A stretch of DNA of 64,000 bases from CBDIDH01 sp965277595 (GTDB lineage: Bacteria; Planctomycetota; Planctomycetia; Isosphaerales; Isosphaeraceae): contig CBDIDH010000001.1 of NCBI GenBank assembly GCA_965277595.1, positions 930,001 through 994,000 on the forward strand. The letters are read 5' to 3'. This document shows, in pieces, positions 36,342 through 45,234 of this stretch (its first letter is position 1; each line of letters begins with the position of its first letter). The notes under the pieces were generated by a model that saw only the letters and a list, made by a program, of their open reading frames with translations, was not told the origin of the DNA and did not search any database. The position numbers and the translations under genes are program-made.

Positions 36342-37708
36342 CTTACCTTCCCAGGTTGGCCCTCGCCACGCCCGCGATGGGCTCGGAACCTTCGTCAGCC
36401 GCCCTGGCCTGGCTGGCCGGCCTGACCGATCGTCGCTGGCGGGTCCAGCACTTTCGGTCGCGGGCCTGCCCGACCGGGATGCAAGCGGTCTGTCAGGTGA
36501 CCGGCCTGCCGGGGCGTCATCTTGACTCGTGGCTGATGCCGGACGAGGTCGTCCGCAAGCTCTTTGCCCGAGGTTCCCGACCGGCGGAACTCGCCCTGGT
36601 TGAAGGGACGCTCGACGATCACCCTGCCCCCTTCGCCCGCCCTCCGTATGACCAGCCTGGACGCCTTCGCCCGCTGGCCGAGGCACTCGACCTGCCCGTG
36701 GTCGCGGTCCTTTCCTGTCCGCGCGGCGTCGATTTTCACATGCCCCGAATTCCCGACGGCGTGGATGCCTTTTTCCTGGAGGACGTCGAGAACGCCGACG
36801 ATTTCGAGTCCTTCCGCCGACTCGTGACCTTGACGACCAAGCGCCCGGTCGTCGGCGCGGTCGAAGCCTTTCCCGAGGTGCGCGCGGTCCTCCGCGAATC
36901 GCCCCGCAATCTCCCCTTGCCCGAGGATCTGCTGGCTCGACTGGGCGCCAGTTTCCTCCGGTTCGCGGACCTGAACGCCATCCGTGCTCTGGCGCGAAGC
37001 CGCCCCTTCGCCTGGTCGCCTCCCGAGCCGGAAACCGAGGTCGAGCCGCGCGGGGCGCGGCGGTTCCGCGTCGCGTATGCCCAGGACGAAGCCTTTGGCG
37101 GTTATTTTCCCGACACGCTGGAAGCTCTCGAAGCCCTTGGCGCCGAACTCGTCGAGTTCTCGCCGATCCGCGACGATTCCCTGCCCGATCGCGCCGACCT
37201 GGTGATGATCGGCTGCGGCTGTCCCGACCTGCACGCCGACGCCCTGGCGCGCAACCATAGCCTGATCGGTTCCCTGCGCGGGCACGTCTGCCGGGGCCAT
37301 CGAATCTACTCCGAAGGGGGCGGAACCGCCTACCTCGGGCGTTCGATGATTCTTGGAGACGGTCGCCGCGTCCCTGGCGCGGCGATCTTGCCCTTTGACG
37401 CCGAACTCTTGCAAAATCCCGAGCCGCCGAAGCCTGTCACCCGAACGCTCAACCGCGATTGCTGGCTCGGGCCAACCGGAACCGTCGTTCGAGGCTATAA
37501 ATCCGGGCGCTGGCGACTCATTCCCGGGGCTGATCCGCTCGATTGCCCGAGCTGCTTCGGATCGTTGACCTCGCAAGACGACGTCTATTTTCACCACCAC
37601 GCCGTCGGCGGCCTGATTCACCTTCACCTCGGGGCCCTGGCCGAAGTCGTCGCCGCCTTCGCCGGCCCGCATCCAGCCTCACTCACGCGCCCATCGGGCC
37701 GCCGCTGA
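36338..37708 (+). CDS. CobB/CbiA-like protein lacking catalytic residues
   Basis: This 456-residue protein follows the layout of cobyrinic acid a,c-diamide synthase: an N-terminal ATPase-like half and a C-terminal class I glutamine-amidotransferase half. In the N terminus, where CobB has a GK(S/T) P-loop, the sequence reads ATPAMGSEPSSAA, with no lysine. In the C-terminal half, CGCPDLHADALARN matches the GGYPELHA region, but ECGG with the nucleophilic Cys is replaced by E326-G327-G328-G329, so the Cys is Gly. HHHAVGGLIHLH keeps the C-terminal pattern. The protein should not hydrolyse glutamine. It is probably a binding or regulatory pseudoenzyme. No other cobalamin gene is adjacent. Confidence 0.8.
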   Translation: MTYLPRLALATPAMGSEPSSAALAWLAGLTDRRWRVQHFRSRACPTGMQAVCQVTGLPGRHLDSWLMPDEVVRKLFARGSRPAELALVEGTLDDHPAPFARPPYDQPGRLRPLAEALDLPVVAVLSCPRGVDFHMPRIPDGVDAFFLEDVENADDFESFRRLVTLTTKRPVVGAVEAFPEVRAVLRESPRNLPLPEDLLARLGASFLRFADLNAIRALARSRPFAWSPPEPETEVEPRGARRFRVAYAQDEAFGGYFPDTLEALEALGAELVEFSPIRDDSLPDRADLVMIGCGCPDLHADALARNHSLIGSLRGHVCRGHRIYSEGGGTAYLGRSMILGDGRRVPGAAILPFDAELLQNPEPPKPVTRTLNRDCWLGPTGTVVRGYKSGRWRLIPGADPLDCPSCFGSLTSQDDVYFHHHAVGGLIHLHLGALAEVVAAFAGPHPASLTRPSGRR

Positions 37709-37745
37709 AACGTCTTTTTTCGCAATCGCACCAGGAACCAAAACC

Positions 37746-39143
37746 GTGGCCAATCCTCGCCTGCGAACACTCGTCCTTGTCGCCGGTCTGGGAACGTCCC
37801 TGGCCTGGGGTTCGAACCGCCTTGCCCTGGGCGACGAGCCGGTCAAACTCGAAGGCGAGGCCAGGGCAACCTCGCTTCTCCATGAGGTCATCGCCGCCTA
37901 TCGAGCCTTGCCCGCCTATGGCGATCAGGGCGAGTTCGTGCTCTCGATGGTCGTCGGCGGCCAGTCGAAAACGCAACGCAAGCCGCTTCATCTGACGCTC
38001 GTCCGGCCCAACAAGCTGAGCCTCGACACCGGCCTCGCCCGGATCGTCTGCGACGGCAAGACCCTGACCACGATCGTCACTCCGCTCAAGAAGTATTCCA
38101 GTTCCCCCGCGCCAAAGTCGGTCACCTACGATACGGTCTTCACCGACGGCCCGGTCGGCTCGGCCGTCTTCGGCGGTCCCAGCAGCCCGATGATGCTCAT
38201 CCTCCTGAACCTGCTCCTCGGCGCTGATCCCACGCGGTCGTTTCTCGACCTCGGCGACCGCATCAGTCTGACGGACGATCGTCCGATCGACGGCCAGCCC
38301 TGCCGGGTTTTGAAGCTGTCTTCCTCCTCGGAAGGCGGGGGCAACCCGGCCTTCTTCCTGATGATCGATCCCGCCACAAAACTTTTGAAGGCGATCGACC
38401 TCTCGTTCGACGCCAAGGCGCTCGCCGAGGTCTTTCCCGAAGGGCAGGGGGTCAAGGTTGACATCTTTCGCTGGCTGGCCGGTCCCGTCACGACCGCACC
38501 GGCCGCCGATCCTACCTTCGCCTTCGATCCTCCCAAGGATTACGCACGCTTCGATGCCGGAACCGGTGCCGCGGCCAAAGGCGCTGCCGCCGAGGACGAT
38601 GACCAGAAGTTCAAGGTTCAAACATTCCTCGGCAAGGTCGCCCCGGACTTCACGCTCACGGTGTTTGACGGCGAGGGCAAGACAAAAACCCTTTCCCGGG
38701 CCGACCTCGCGGGCAAAATTGTCCTGCTCGACTTCTGGGCGACCTGGTGCGGCCCCTGCCTCAAGGAACTCCCCCAGATCCAGGCGCTGATCGAAGGGTA
38801 TGCGAAGGACAAGAAAGACGTCCTGATCGTGGCCGTCAGCCAGGATAACGACCCGAAAGAGCCGGTCGCGGTGCGAAAGTTGATCGAATCGACCCTGGAA
38901 AAACAGAAGCTCAACCTGACCCTCGACCCCGTCGGAAAGGTCGCGCTCGATCCAAGCAATTCGGTTGGCGAAGCGTTCCAGGTGGAAGGTTACCCGACGG
39001 TCGTCGTGCTCGATGCCAAGGGAATCGTCCGGGCCGCTCACGTCGGCTACAGCGCGGAGGTGGGCAAGACCCTTGGCCGCGAAGTTGACGCCCTGCTCGA
39101 CGGCAAGGCCATCGGCAACGACAAGCCGGATGACAAGAAATGA
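37746..39143 (+). CDS. TlpA-like thioredoxin with an N-terminal LolA/DUF2092-like domain
   Basis: This is a 465-residue exported protein that starts at a GTG (37746). The N terminus has a hydrophobic signal (LRTLVLVAGLGTSLAWG). Residues about 40-270 form a beta-rich domain resembling LolA or DUF2092 proteins (YRALPAYGDQGEFVLSM, PNKLSLDTG, LIDPATKLLKAIDLS-like strands). Residues about 295-460 are a TlpA/ResA-like thioredoxin fold with WATWCGPC, the redox cysteines being C335 and C338, and the cis-Pro loop VEGYPTVVVLD. A disulfide-reductase or redox-relay role outside the cytoplasm is likely. It follows the CobB-like gene by 37 bases and may share its transcript. Confidence 0.88.
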   Translation: MANPRLRTLVLVAGLGTSLAWGSNRLALGDEPVKLEGEARATSLLHEVIAAYRALPAYGDQGEFVLSMVVGGQSKTQRKPLHLTLVRPNKLSLDTGLARIVCDGKTLTTIVTPLKKYSSSPAPKSVTYDTVFTDGPVGSAVFGGPSSPMMLILLNLLLGADPTRSFLDLGDRISLTDDRPIDGQPCRVLKLSSSSEGGGNPAFFLMIDPATKLLKAIDLSFDAKALAEVFPEGQGVKVDIFRWLAGPVTTAPAADPTFAFDPPKDYARFDAGTGAAAKGAAAEDDDQKFKVQTFLGKVAPDFTLTVFDGEGKTKTLSRADLAGKIVLLDFWATWCGPCLKELPQIQALIEGYAKDKKDVLIVAVSQDNDPKEPVAVRKLIESTLEKQKLNLTLDPVGKVALDPSNSVGEAFQVEGYPTVVVLDAKGIVRAAHVGYSAEVGKTLGREVDALLDGKAIGNDKPDDKK

Positions 39144-39155
39144 CGCAACCCCGGA

Positions 39156-40256
39156 TTATTCCAGGGTTTCCATATCTCTGACGGCGATCAGCCGCGAGCC
39201 GAGCTTTTCATTGTAATGGACACTCCCGCGCACCCCGACGCGCTTGGCCAGAGCCGGGCGCGCGTCGAGCCCGGCGGGGACGTCGAGATACGCGACCGGA
39301 TCGCCCGTCGCGCCAATGAGTACGTAAACCCGGTGGCCGTCCACCAATCGCGACGACCGCTGAATCATCCCCTCGGCCACGAACGGCTGCCGACGAGGTT
39401 GGTCCATTTCGCCGAGTCGATGCAACGTCACGGCGACGTCCTGATCAAGCCGTCGGCTCCGCTCAAGGACTCTTCGGAAATTCCGGGCCGATCGGGCGAC
39501 CTGCTCTTGCCTGCCAATCAGGTCAAGCCGCGCCCGGATCGCCTCCAGGGCGGTCGGGTCGCTCACTTGCTTGAGCAGCCCTTCATAACGACCTCGGACT
39601 TGGTCGAACTGCCAGCGCTCCGCAGGTTCTTCCAGCAGAGCGCGGTGCTGAGCCTCGATCGACGCCATCTCAGACGCAATCTCGCGCGGAAAGGCCGGTC
39701 CTCGCGTGTCGGACGTCTCAAAGCCGACGCGAATCTCGGGGACTGGCTCCGATTTGCGCCAATTGATTCCCTCGCCCCGCGCATAACGGACCTCGCCGCG
39801 TGTCGGAGCCACGGCCAGCCAGGTCGTCGCCCTTGAACCCTTGCCGACAACCAGCGGCGGACGGTCGAGAAGTCGTAACATCGCTCCACGTCGGACGATC
39901 CGTTGTGGCGGCCCCGGAAGTCGCGCCCGGTCGACCCCGACGCGCACAACGGTTTCCGCCGCGCTGACCCGGCCCAATCCTGTGGACTCCGCGCGGATGG
40001 CCGACCGCTCGACCCAGTCAAAGGCCGAGGCGGGCCGCTCGATCGTCACCCAGCCCGAGCCTCGATCCAGGTCGATGACCTGGACCTTATCTCCCTTGTG
40101 GAGCCTTTCGGGAGCAACCGAGGCCGCGTCCGGCTCGACGTGAACGGCAAGCGTCTCGGCCGTAACCACCCCGTCGGCCGGCACTTCCGTGGCCGGGCCC
40201 GAGGGACCAGTCAATCCCATGAGCATGGCCACGACTTGCAGGACGGGCGTCGACAA
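39156..40256 (-). CDS. Exported SH3-like domain protein
   Basis: This protein of about 366 residues starts at a TTG (40256) after GAGGG. That start gives a signal-like N terminus (STPVLQVVAMLMGLTGPSGPA). A bacterial SH3-like domain is visible at about residues 30-90 (LHKGDKVQVIDLDRGSGWVTIE) and a second strand-rich unit follows. A helical, Arg/Glu-rich middle section comes next. The C terminus (GHRVYVLIGATGDPVAYLDV, RVGVRGSVHYN) looks like another small beta domain. Such proteins often bind peptidoglycan. The frame is open for another 111 codons upstream, but that part lacks domain features. Convergent with the TlpA-like gene. Confidence 0.65.
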   Translation of the reverse strand: MSTPVLQVVAMLMGLTGPSGPATEVPADGVVTAETLAVHVEPDAASVAPERLHKGDKVQVIDLDRGSGWVTIERPASAFDWVERSAIRAESTGLGRVSAAETVVRVGVDRARLPGPPQRIVRRGAMLRLLDRPPLVVGKGSRATTWLAVAPTRGEVRYARGEGINWRKSEPVPEIRVGFETSDTRGPAFPREIASEMASIEAQHRALLEEPAERWQFDQVRGRYEGLLKQVSDPTALEAIRARLDLIGRQEQVARSARNFRRVLERSRRLDQDVAVTLHRLGEMDQPRRQPFVAEGMIQRSSRLVDGHRVYVLIGATGDPVAYLDVPAGLDARPALAKRVGVRGSVHYNEKLGSRLIAVRDMETLE

Positions 40257-40726
40257 GGACAGACCCTCGAAACCGTTCGAAACGCAAAACCTTGAGTCGA
40301 GACGACAAGCCCTGGGGTCATATCGCAGCGTCCCCAATCCGTCAAGACGCGTATCGAACGACGAGGAAAGCAAGGAAGAGGAAAAAGAGAGAGAAATCTG
40401 GGAAGTTTTCACGCACGCCAGGATTGAGGCAATCGACACGCGATATCCGCTCAAATGAATTGGGCCATTCGGGAGTACTGAGCCTTGGTCCTTCTCGATA
40501 AGGAATCGGACCCGCGGCGTTATTTCAGGACGATTGCAAAGTCCCGATGACCGAAGACCGAAAATTTCTGCGTCATGGTCATCGGACATTGGTCATCGGT
40601 CTTGGAAAAGACAGCCTTTGCAATTCTCCTGGGTGTCATTTCCAACGTCTCGACGCCACGGCGGCCAAGGCGTTAAGCTGGGGAACCCGGAATGATCCTT
40701 GAAGAACTCGATCTGGACGCGCCGCG
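40257..40726. other. Spacer between the SH3-like protein and hemB
   Basis: These 470 bases hold repeat R3 and divergent promoters for the SH3-like gene and hemB. A purine-rich GGAAAGCAAGGAAGAGGAAAA stretch lies near 40360-40385. I see no gene. Confidence 0.45.
40546..40604. repeat. Heptad inverted repeat R3
   Basis: The left arm is GATGACCGAAGACCGAAAA. The right arm is GGTCATCGGACATTGGTCATCGGTC. The core is short and A/T-rich. It lies about 120 bases upstream of hemB. Confidence 0.8.
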
Positions 40727-41734
40727 ATGACGTTTCGACCCGCGACTGGCTACCCCTTGCATCGCCCGAGGCGCCTTCGCGGCCATCCCAAGCTCCGCGA
40801 CCTCGTCAGGGAATCAAGTCTCTCGGTTGTTGACCTGATTTACCCGATGTTCATTTACCATGGAACGAACCTCAAGCGCGAGATCGGGTCGATGCCCGGT
40901 CAATTCCAGCGTTCCCTCGACCATTTCGGCGAGGCCGTGGCGGAGGTTGCCGACCTGGGCATCCCCGCCGTGATCCTCTTCGGCATTCCGGCCGAGAAGG
41001 ACGAGCGCGGGTCGGCCGCCTGCCTCGATCGCGGGATCGTTCAGGAGGCCATTCGGATCGCCAAGAAGATCGCGCCGGAATTGCTTGTCATCACCGACGT
41101 TTGCTTTTGTGAATACACCGACCACGGCCATTGCGGACCCTTGAAGGAATGGGCCGGGCGGGTCGACGTTGATAACGATGCCGCCTTGCCTCTCCTCGCC
41201 GAACAGGCGGTGAGCCATGCCCGCGCCGGGGCCGACATGGTCGCGCCTTCGGGCATGATGGACGGCATGATCGCCGCGATCCGGTCGGGCCTTGACGGCA
41301 CGGGCTATACGCATCTGCCGATCCTTTCCTACGCCGCCAAGTTCGCCAGCGGCTATTACGGCCCCTTTCGCGAGGCCGCCGAGAGTACGCCCGCCTTTGG
41401 CGATCGTCGAACCTATCAGATGGACCCGGCCAACGGCGACGAGGCGATCCGCGAGGTCGCGCTCGACCTGGCCGAAGGGGCCGATCTCGTCATGGTCAAA
41501 CCCGCTCTGGCCTATCTCGACATTGTCCGACGCGTGAAGGACGAGTTCAGCGTTCCGGTCGCCGCCTATAACGTCTCGGGCGAGTACGCGATGGTCAAGG
41601 CCGCCGCCGCGAACGGCTGGATTGACGAGCGTCGCGTCGTTCTGGAAACACTGACCGGCTTCAAACGCGCCGGCGCCGATATGATCTTGACGTACCACGC
41701 CCTCGACGTCGCCCGATGGCTTCGTCAGGGTTGA
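40727..41734 (+). CDS. hemB: Delta-aminolevulinic acid dehydratase (porphobilinogen synthase)
   Basis: This 335-residue enzyme condenses two 5-aminolevulinate molecules to porphobilinogen in tetrapyrrole synthesis. The zinc-site motif DVCFCEYTDHGHCG has all three cysteines, so it is a zinc-dependent form. The two active-site lysines are K205 (AAKFASGYYGPF) and K258 (MVKPALAYLD). The motif RRLRGHPKLRDLVRE near the start is typical. hemL follows after a 164-base spacer containing repeat R4. Together they provide two early steps of the C5 heme pathway; hemA is not in the window. Confidence 0.98.
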   Translation: MTFRPATGYPLHRPRRLRGHPKLRDLVRESSLSVVDLIYPMFIYHGTNLKREIGSMPGQFQRSLDHFGEAVAEVADLGIPAVILFGIPAEKDERGSAACLDRGIVQEAIRIAKKIAPELLVITDVCFCEYTDHGHCGPLKEWAGRVDVDNDAALPLLAEQAVSHARAGADMVAPSGMMDGMIAAIRSGLDGTGYTHLPILSYAAKFASGYYGPFREAAESTPAFGDRRTYQMDPANGDEAIREVALDLAEGADLVMVKPALAYLDIVRRVKDEFSVPVAAYNVSGEYAMVKAAAANGWIDERRVVLETLTGFKRAGADMILTYHALDVARWLRQG

Positions 41735-41752
41735 TGGAGTATTCAGGGAGCG

Positions 41753-41816
41753 ATTGATAACGGATGACCGATGACCGATGATCGATCCGTGGAATTCGTT
41801 GGGCATCGGTCATCAA
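41753..41816. repeat. Heptad inverted repeat R4
   Basis: The left arm is GGATGACCGATGACCGATGA. The core contains GAATTC. The right arm is GGGCATCGGTCATCAAC. It occupies the hemB-hemL spacer. Confidence 0.8.
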
Positions 41817-41898
41817 CATGCGAAACCGTGAATAACCTCCACGCCTCGGAAACCTTTTCTCTCACGCTTATTCCCTTTTCCCGATCGACGAAAGACCG

Positions 41899-43224
41899 AT
41901 GAACGCCACGACCCCCGCTCGATCGCGCCCCGACTTCCAGTTGCCGCGCAGCCACGACGCCTTCGTCCGCGCCTGTCGGGTCATTCCCGGGGGAGTGAAC
42001 AGCCCCGCGAGGGCCTTTGGCGCCGTTGGCGGTGAGCCGCCATTCATGGAACGGGCCGAGGGCGCTTATCTTTACGATATTGATGGTCATAAATACATTG
42101 ACTTTATCGGATCGTGGGGGCCGATGATTCTCGGCCACGCGCATCCCGAGGTTCGCGCGGCGGTCGTCTCGACCCTCGAACGCGGATCAAGCTTCGGAGC
42201 GCCGACGAACCGGGAAACCGAGATCGCCGAGGCGGTCATCGCGGCCGTGCCGTCAATCGAGAAGGTCCGGTTTGTTTCTTCGGGAACCGAGGCGGCGATG
42301 TCGGCCGTCCGGGTCGCCCGGGGCGTGACCGGGCGGATGAAGGTCGTGAAGATGTCGGGTCACTATCACGGTCATGTTGATGCTTTGCTCGTTCAAGCGG
42401 GCTCGGCCGCGACCACGCTGGGAACGCCCAACAGTCCCGGCGTGACTCCGGGGGCCACTCAGGACACGATCCTCTGCCCCTTCAATGATGCGTCCGCCGT
42501 TGCCGAGATCTTTCAAAAAAATCCCGGCCAGGTCGCCGCCGTTCTGGTTGAGCCGGTCGCCGGCAACATGGGTCTCGTTCCGCCAAGGCCCGGTTATCTG
42601 GAACTCCTTCGCGAACTGACCGAGCGCGACGGTGCCCTGCTCGTCTTTGACGAGGTGATGACTGGCTTTCGGCTCGCTTACGGCGGCGCCCAGCAACGCT
42701 TTGGAATCAGGCCCGACCTGACGGTTCTGGGCAAGATCATCGGTGGCGGTCTTCCCGCGGCGGCCTATGGCGGCCGAGCGGGGATCATGGATTACATCTC
42801 ACCGGCCGGTCCGATCTATCAGGCGGGAACCCTTTCGGGCAACCCGCTGGCGATGGCCGCGGGCCTGACGACCCTGAACCTCCTTCGCCACGACCCGCCG
42901 TACAACCGGCTCGAAGCCCTTTCCGCCCGCCTGGCCGAGGGTCTCACACGCGCGGCGACCGATGCGGGCCTGCCTCACGTCGTCCAGCGCGTCGGAAGCA
43001 TGCTCACTCTTTTCTTCAATCCCGACCCGGTCCACAACTACGAGGACGCCAAACGGTCGGATACGCCCCTCTTCGGCCGGTTCTTCTGGGAGATGCTCGC
43101 GCGGGGCGTCTATCTGCCGTGCAGCCAGTTCGAGGCCGCCTTTGTCTCCGCGGCGCACTCAGGGGCCGACATCGATCACACCATCGCCGCCGCGCGCGAG
43201 TCGTTCAAGGTCATCCAGACCTGA
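41899..43224 (+). CDS. hemL: Glutamate-1-semialdehyde 2,1-aminomutase
   Basis: This 441-residue PLP enzyme converts glutamate-1-semialdehyde to 5-aminolevulinate, the substrate of HemB. The PLP lysine is K279 in VLGKIIGGGLP. VIPGGVNSPARAF near residue 28, SSGTEAAMSAVR, GHYHGHVD and FDEVMTGFR are all family signatures. Length is normal. The ATG at 41899 follows GAAAG. The gene lies just downstream of hemB in the same direction, consistent with one transcription unit across repeat R4. Confidence 0.98.
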   Translation: MNATTPARSRPDFQLPRSHDAFVRACRVIPGGVNSPARAFGAVGGEPPFMERAEGAYLYDIDGHKYIDFIGSWGPMILGHAHPEVRAAVVSTLERGSSFGAPTNRETEIAEAVIAAVPSIEKVRFVSSGTEAAMSAVRVARGVTGRMKVVKMSGHYHGHVDALLVQAGSAATTLGTPNSPGVTPGATQDTILCPFNDASAVAEIFQKNPGQVAAVLVEPVAGNMGLVPPRPGYLELLRELTERDGALLVFDEVMTGFRLAYGGAQQRFGIRPDLTVLGKIIGGGLPAAAYGGRAGIMDYISPAGPIYQAGTLSGNPLAMAAGLTTLNLLRHDPPYNRLEALSARLAEGLTRAATDAGLPHVVQRVGSMLTLFFNPDPVHNYEDAKRSDTPLFGRFFWEMLARGVYLPCSQFEAAFVSAAHSGADIDHTIAAARESFKVIQT

Positions 43225-43242
43225 AACAAGATCAAGACGTTA

Positions 43243-43797
43243 TCAACCGGCGAGGCTTTCGCGGAGGGTCCGATCAAACTGGTCGACGTCGACCGGTTTG
43301 ATGAAGTGATAAGCGAACCCCGACTCCCGGGCCTTCTGACGGTCACTCTCCTGACCGTAGCCGCTCACCGCGATGAGAAGGGGGGGATCAGGCTCGCCCT
43401 CTTGCCGAAGTCGCTGGGCGACCTCGTACCCGTCCATTCCGGGAAGGCCGATATCCAGGATCACCGAGTCGGGCCGCCACGAGAGCGCCGCATCGACCGC
43501 CGTGATCCTGTCGTGAACGACCTTGGTTTCCTACCCGTTCATCCGTAGATAAGGCGCGATGAGGCGGGCCGAATCCATGTTGTCGTCGACGACGAGGATG
43601 CGATAGGGCTGCCTCAGTTCGGTCTTGGCGACGCTCGGACGGAGGTCGGCGGCGGGAGGTTCTGGCGGAGCGCGGGGAGCCGGAGACTGAACGTGCTTAC
43701 GCATCCTGGGTCCGTCGCTTTCGGCCCAGACCTCTCCCTGGTGAAGCTCGGCGATCCGCTTGACCAGGCTCCACGCCGAGGGATCGGTACGAAGGCT
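43243..43797 (-). pseudogene. Remnant of a hybrid histidine kinase with receiver domain
   Basis: One leftward frame contains the tail of a kinase ATPase domain (WSLVKRIAELHQGEVWAES), a Pro-rich linker and a response-regulator receiver domain. The receiver has its acidic pair (VVDDN), phospho-acceptor Asp (ILDIGLPGMDG), Ser (AVSGYG) and Lys (IKPVD). An in-frame TAG at 43529-43531 interrupts the receiver after LRMNG, where receivers usually read G-H/Q-E. A TGA stops the frame at 43798-43800, and no kinase core is recognisable beyond it. A GTG at 43464 could express only the last 73 residues. It is best read as a decayed gene. Confidence 0.75.
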
Positions 43798-44038
43798 TCA
43801 GACACATTCGCAATGTCGGCGGTCGGGCGACCTGGGTTGGTCTTTCTCTTCGGACATTTTTCCCGACGAGGGAATCGCATTGCTTCGAGTTTCGCGTCGG
43901 AATCGGAAGAACCCCTCGACGGAGTCAGAAGCCCATTGATCGGCCGTTGGGCAGGCGGTATACCCGGAGGTCTTCCATCGCGGACCAAAGGTTTTCCAAG
44001 AGATTATCCCGGCGCGGGTCAATCCCGAGGGGTCATGG

Positions 44039-45037
44039 ATGAAGGTCGCCGTTACTGACTTCACGTTCGAATCTCTTGAGACCGAGCGCTCCGTTCTTGA
44101 GCCGATGGGATGCCAGGTTGTTGGACCCGCGGCGAAGGACCGACACGACCTCGCCGGGCTCGTCGCCGACGCCGATGCCGTGATCACCCAGTTCGCCCGG
44201 CTCGACGCCCCGATCATCGCCGCGATGACCCGCGCCCGGGTCATTGTCCGGTACGGGATCGGCGTGGACAACGTCGACCTCGACGCGGCCCGAGCCCTTA
44301 AAATTCCTGTCTGCAACGTTCCCGACTACTGCATTGACGAGGTTGCCGACCACACGCTCGCCCTGATCCTCAACCTGACCCGACGGATCATCGCCCACCA
44401 TAACCGCATTCGATCGGGGCGCTGGGAGTCGGGGTCACCCCTGGCGACATTGAAGGCGCTCAAGGAATTGACCGTCGGCGTCGTCGGTTTCGGGCGGATC
44501 GGCCGCGAGGTGGCCGGTCGTCTCCGCGCCTTCAAATGCCCGGTTCTCGTCGCCGATCCGGTCGTTCCCCCTTCGGAAATCGAACGGACCGGTTGTACCT
44601 CGGTAAGCCTTGATACACTGCTCCGGTCGGCCGACCTGGTGACCTTGCACTGTCCGTCAACGCCAGAGACCCGACGGATGCTCAATCGCTCGACGCTGGC
44701 GACGTTGAAGCGGGGAGCGCTTCTCGTCAACGTTGCCCGCGGCGACCTGATCGACACGCCCGCCCTGATTGACGCCCTTCGCGATTGCCAGGTCGGCGCC
44801 GCGGCACTGGACGTTTGCGACCCCGAACCGATCGAGCCCTCAAGCCCCTTGATGAGCATGGATCAGGTGATCCTGACGCCTCACAACGCCTCGGCGAGCG
44901 TCCCGGCGGTTTCGGCGTTGCGCAACAGCGTGGCTCAGACCGTGGCGAAAGCCCTTCGCGGCGAGGATTTGCCGAACGTCGTCAACGGGGTCGGTCCCCG
45001 GCCCCGGCTGGCATCGACTCAGGCTCAAGAACCTTGA
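44039..45037 (+). CDS. D-isomer-specific 2-hydroxyacid dehydrogenase, CtBP-like
   Basis: This 332-residue NAD-dependent oxidoreductase has the split substrate domain and a Rossmann domain with VGFGRIG near residue 147. The catalytic set is present: Arg in NVARGDL, Glu in DPEP and His in TPHNAS. RYGIGVDNVDL and HTLALILNLTRR are typical of the C-terminal-binding-protein-like group. It interconverts a 2-hydroxyacid and a 2-oxoacid; the substrate is not evident. It begins at an ATG at 44039 and is the first gene of a rightward run with the Ldh2-family oxidoreductase, DapA-family aldolase and MFS transporter, which suggests hydroxyacid or sugar-acid breakdown. Confidence 0.92.
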   Translation: MKVAVTDFTFESLETERSVLEPMGCQVVGPAAKDRHDLAGLVADADAVITQFARLDAPIIAAMTRARVIVRYGIGVDNVDLDAARALKIPVCNVPDYCIDEVADHTLALILNLTRRIIAHHNRIRSGRWESGSPLATLKALKELTVGVVGFGRIGREVAGRLRAFKCPVLVADPVVPPSEIERTGCTSVSLDTLLRSADLVTLHCPSTPETRRMLNRSTLATLKRGALLVNVARGDLIDTPALIDALRDCQVGAAALDVCDPEPIEPSSPLMSMDQVILTPHNASASVPAVSALRNSVAQTVAKALRGEDLPNVVNGVGPRPRLASTQAQEP

Positions 45038-45071
45038 TGGATTCCCGAGACGTCGGTTCTTTCAGGATGCG

Positions 45072-45210
45072 ATGACCAATCACCAAGTATTTTTGAGTTC
45101 TTTTATGATTGATTTTGATTGTATGCAAATCCTTCCTTCACAGGAGTCGAGAGTGCAAACATAAAAGACAATCAGTTCTTCTAATGTGCATTATCGGTCA
45201 TCGGTCATTT
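45072..45210. repeat. Heptad inverted repeat R5, arms far apart
   Basis: GATGACCAATCACCAAG at 45071-45087 and TCGGTCATCGGTCATT at 45194-45209 are the arms. About 105 bases of A/T-rich sequence separate them. It lies upstream of the Ldh2-family gene and contrasts with the compact R1-R4. Confidence 0.65.
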
Positions 45211-45234
45211 TTCTTTCCAAGAGAATTTTCAGGC

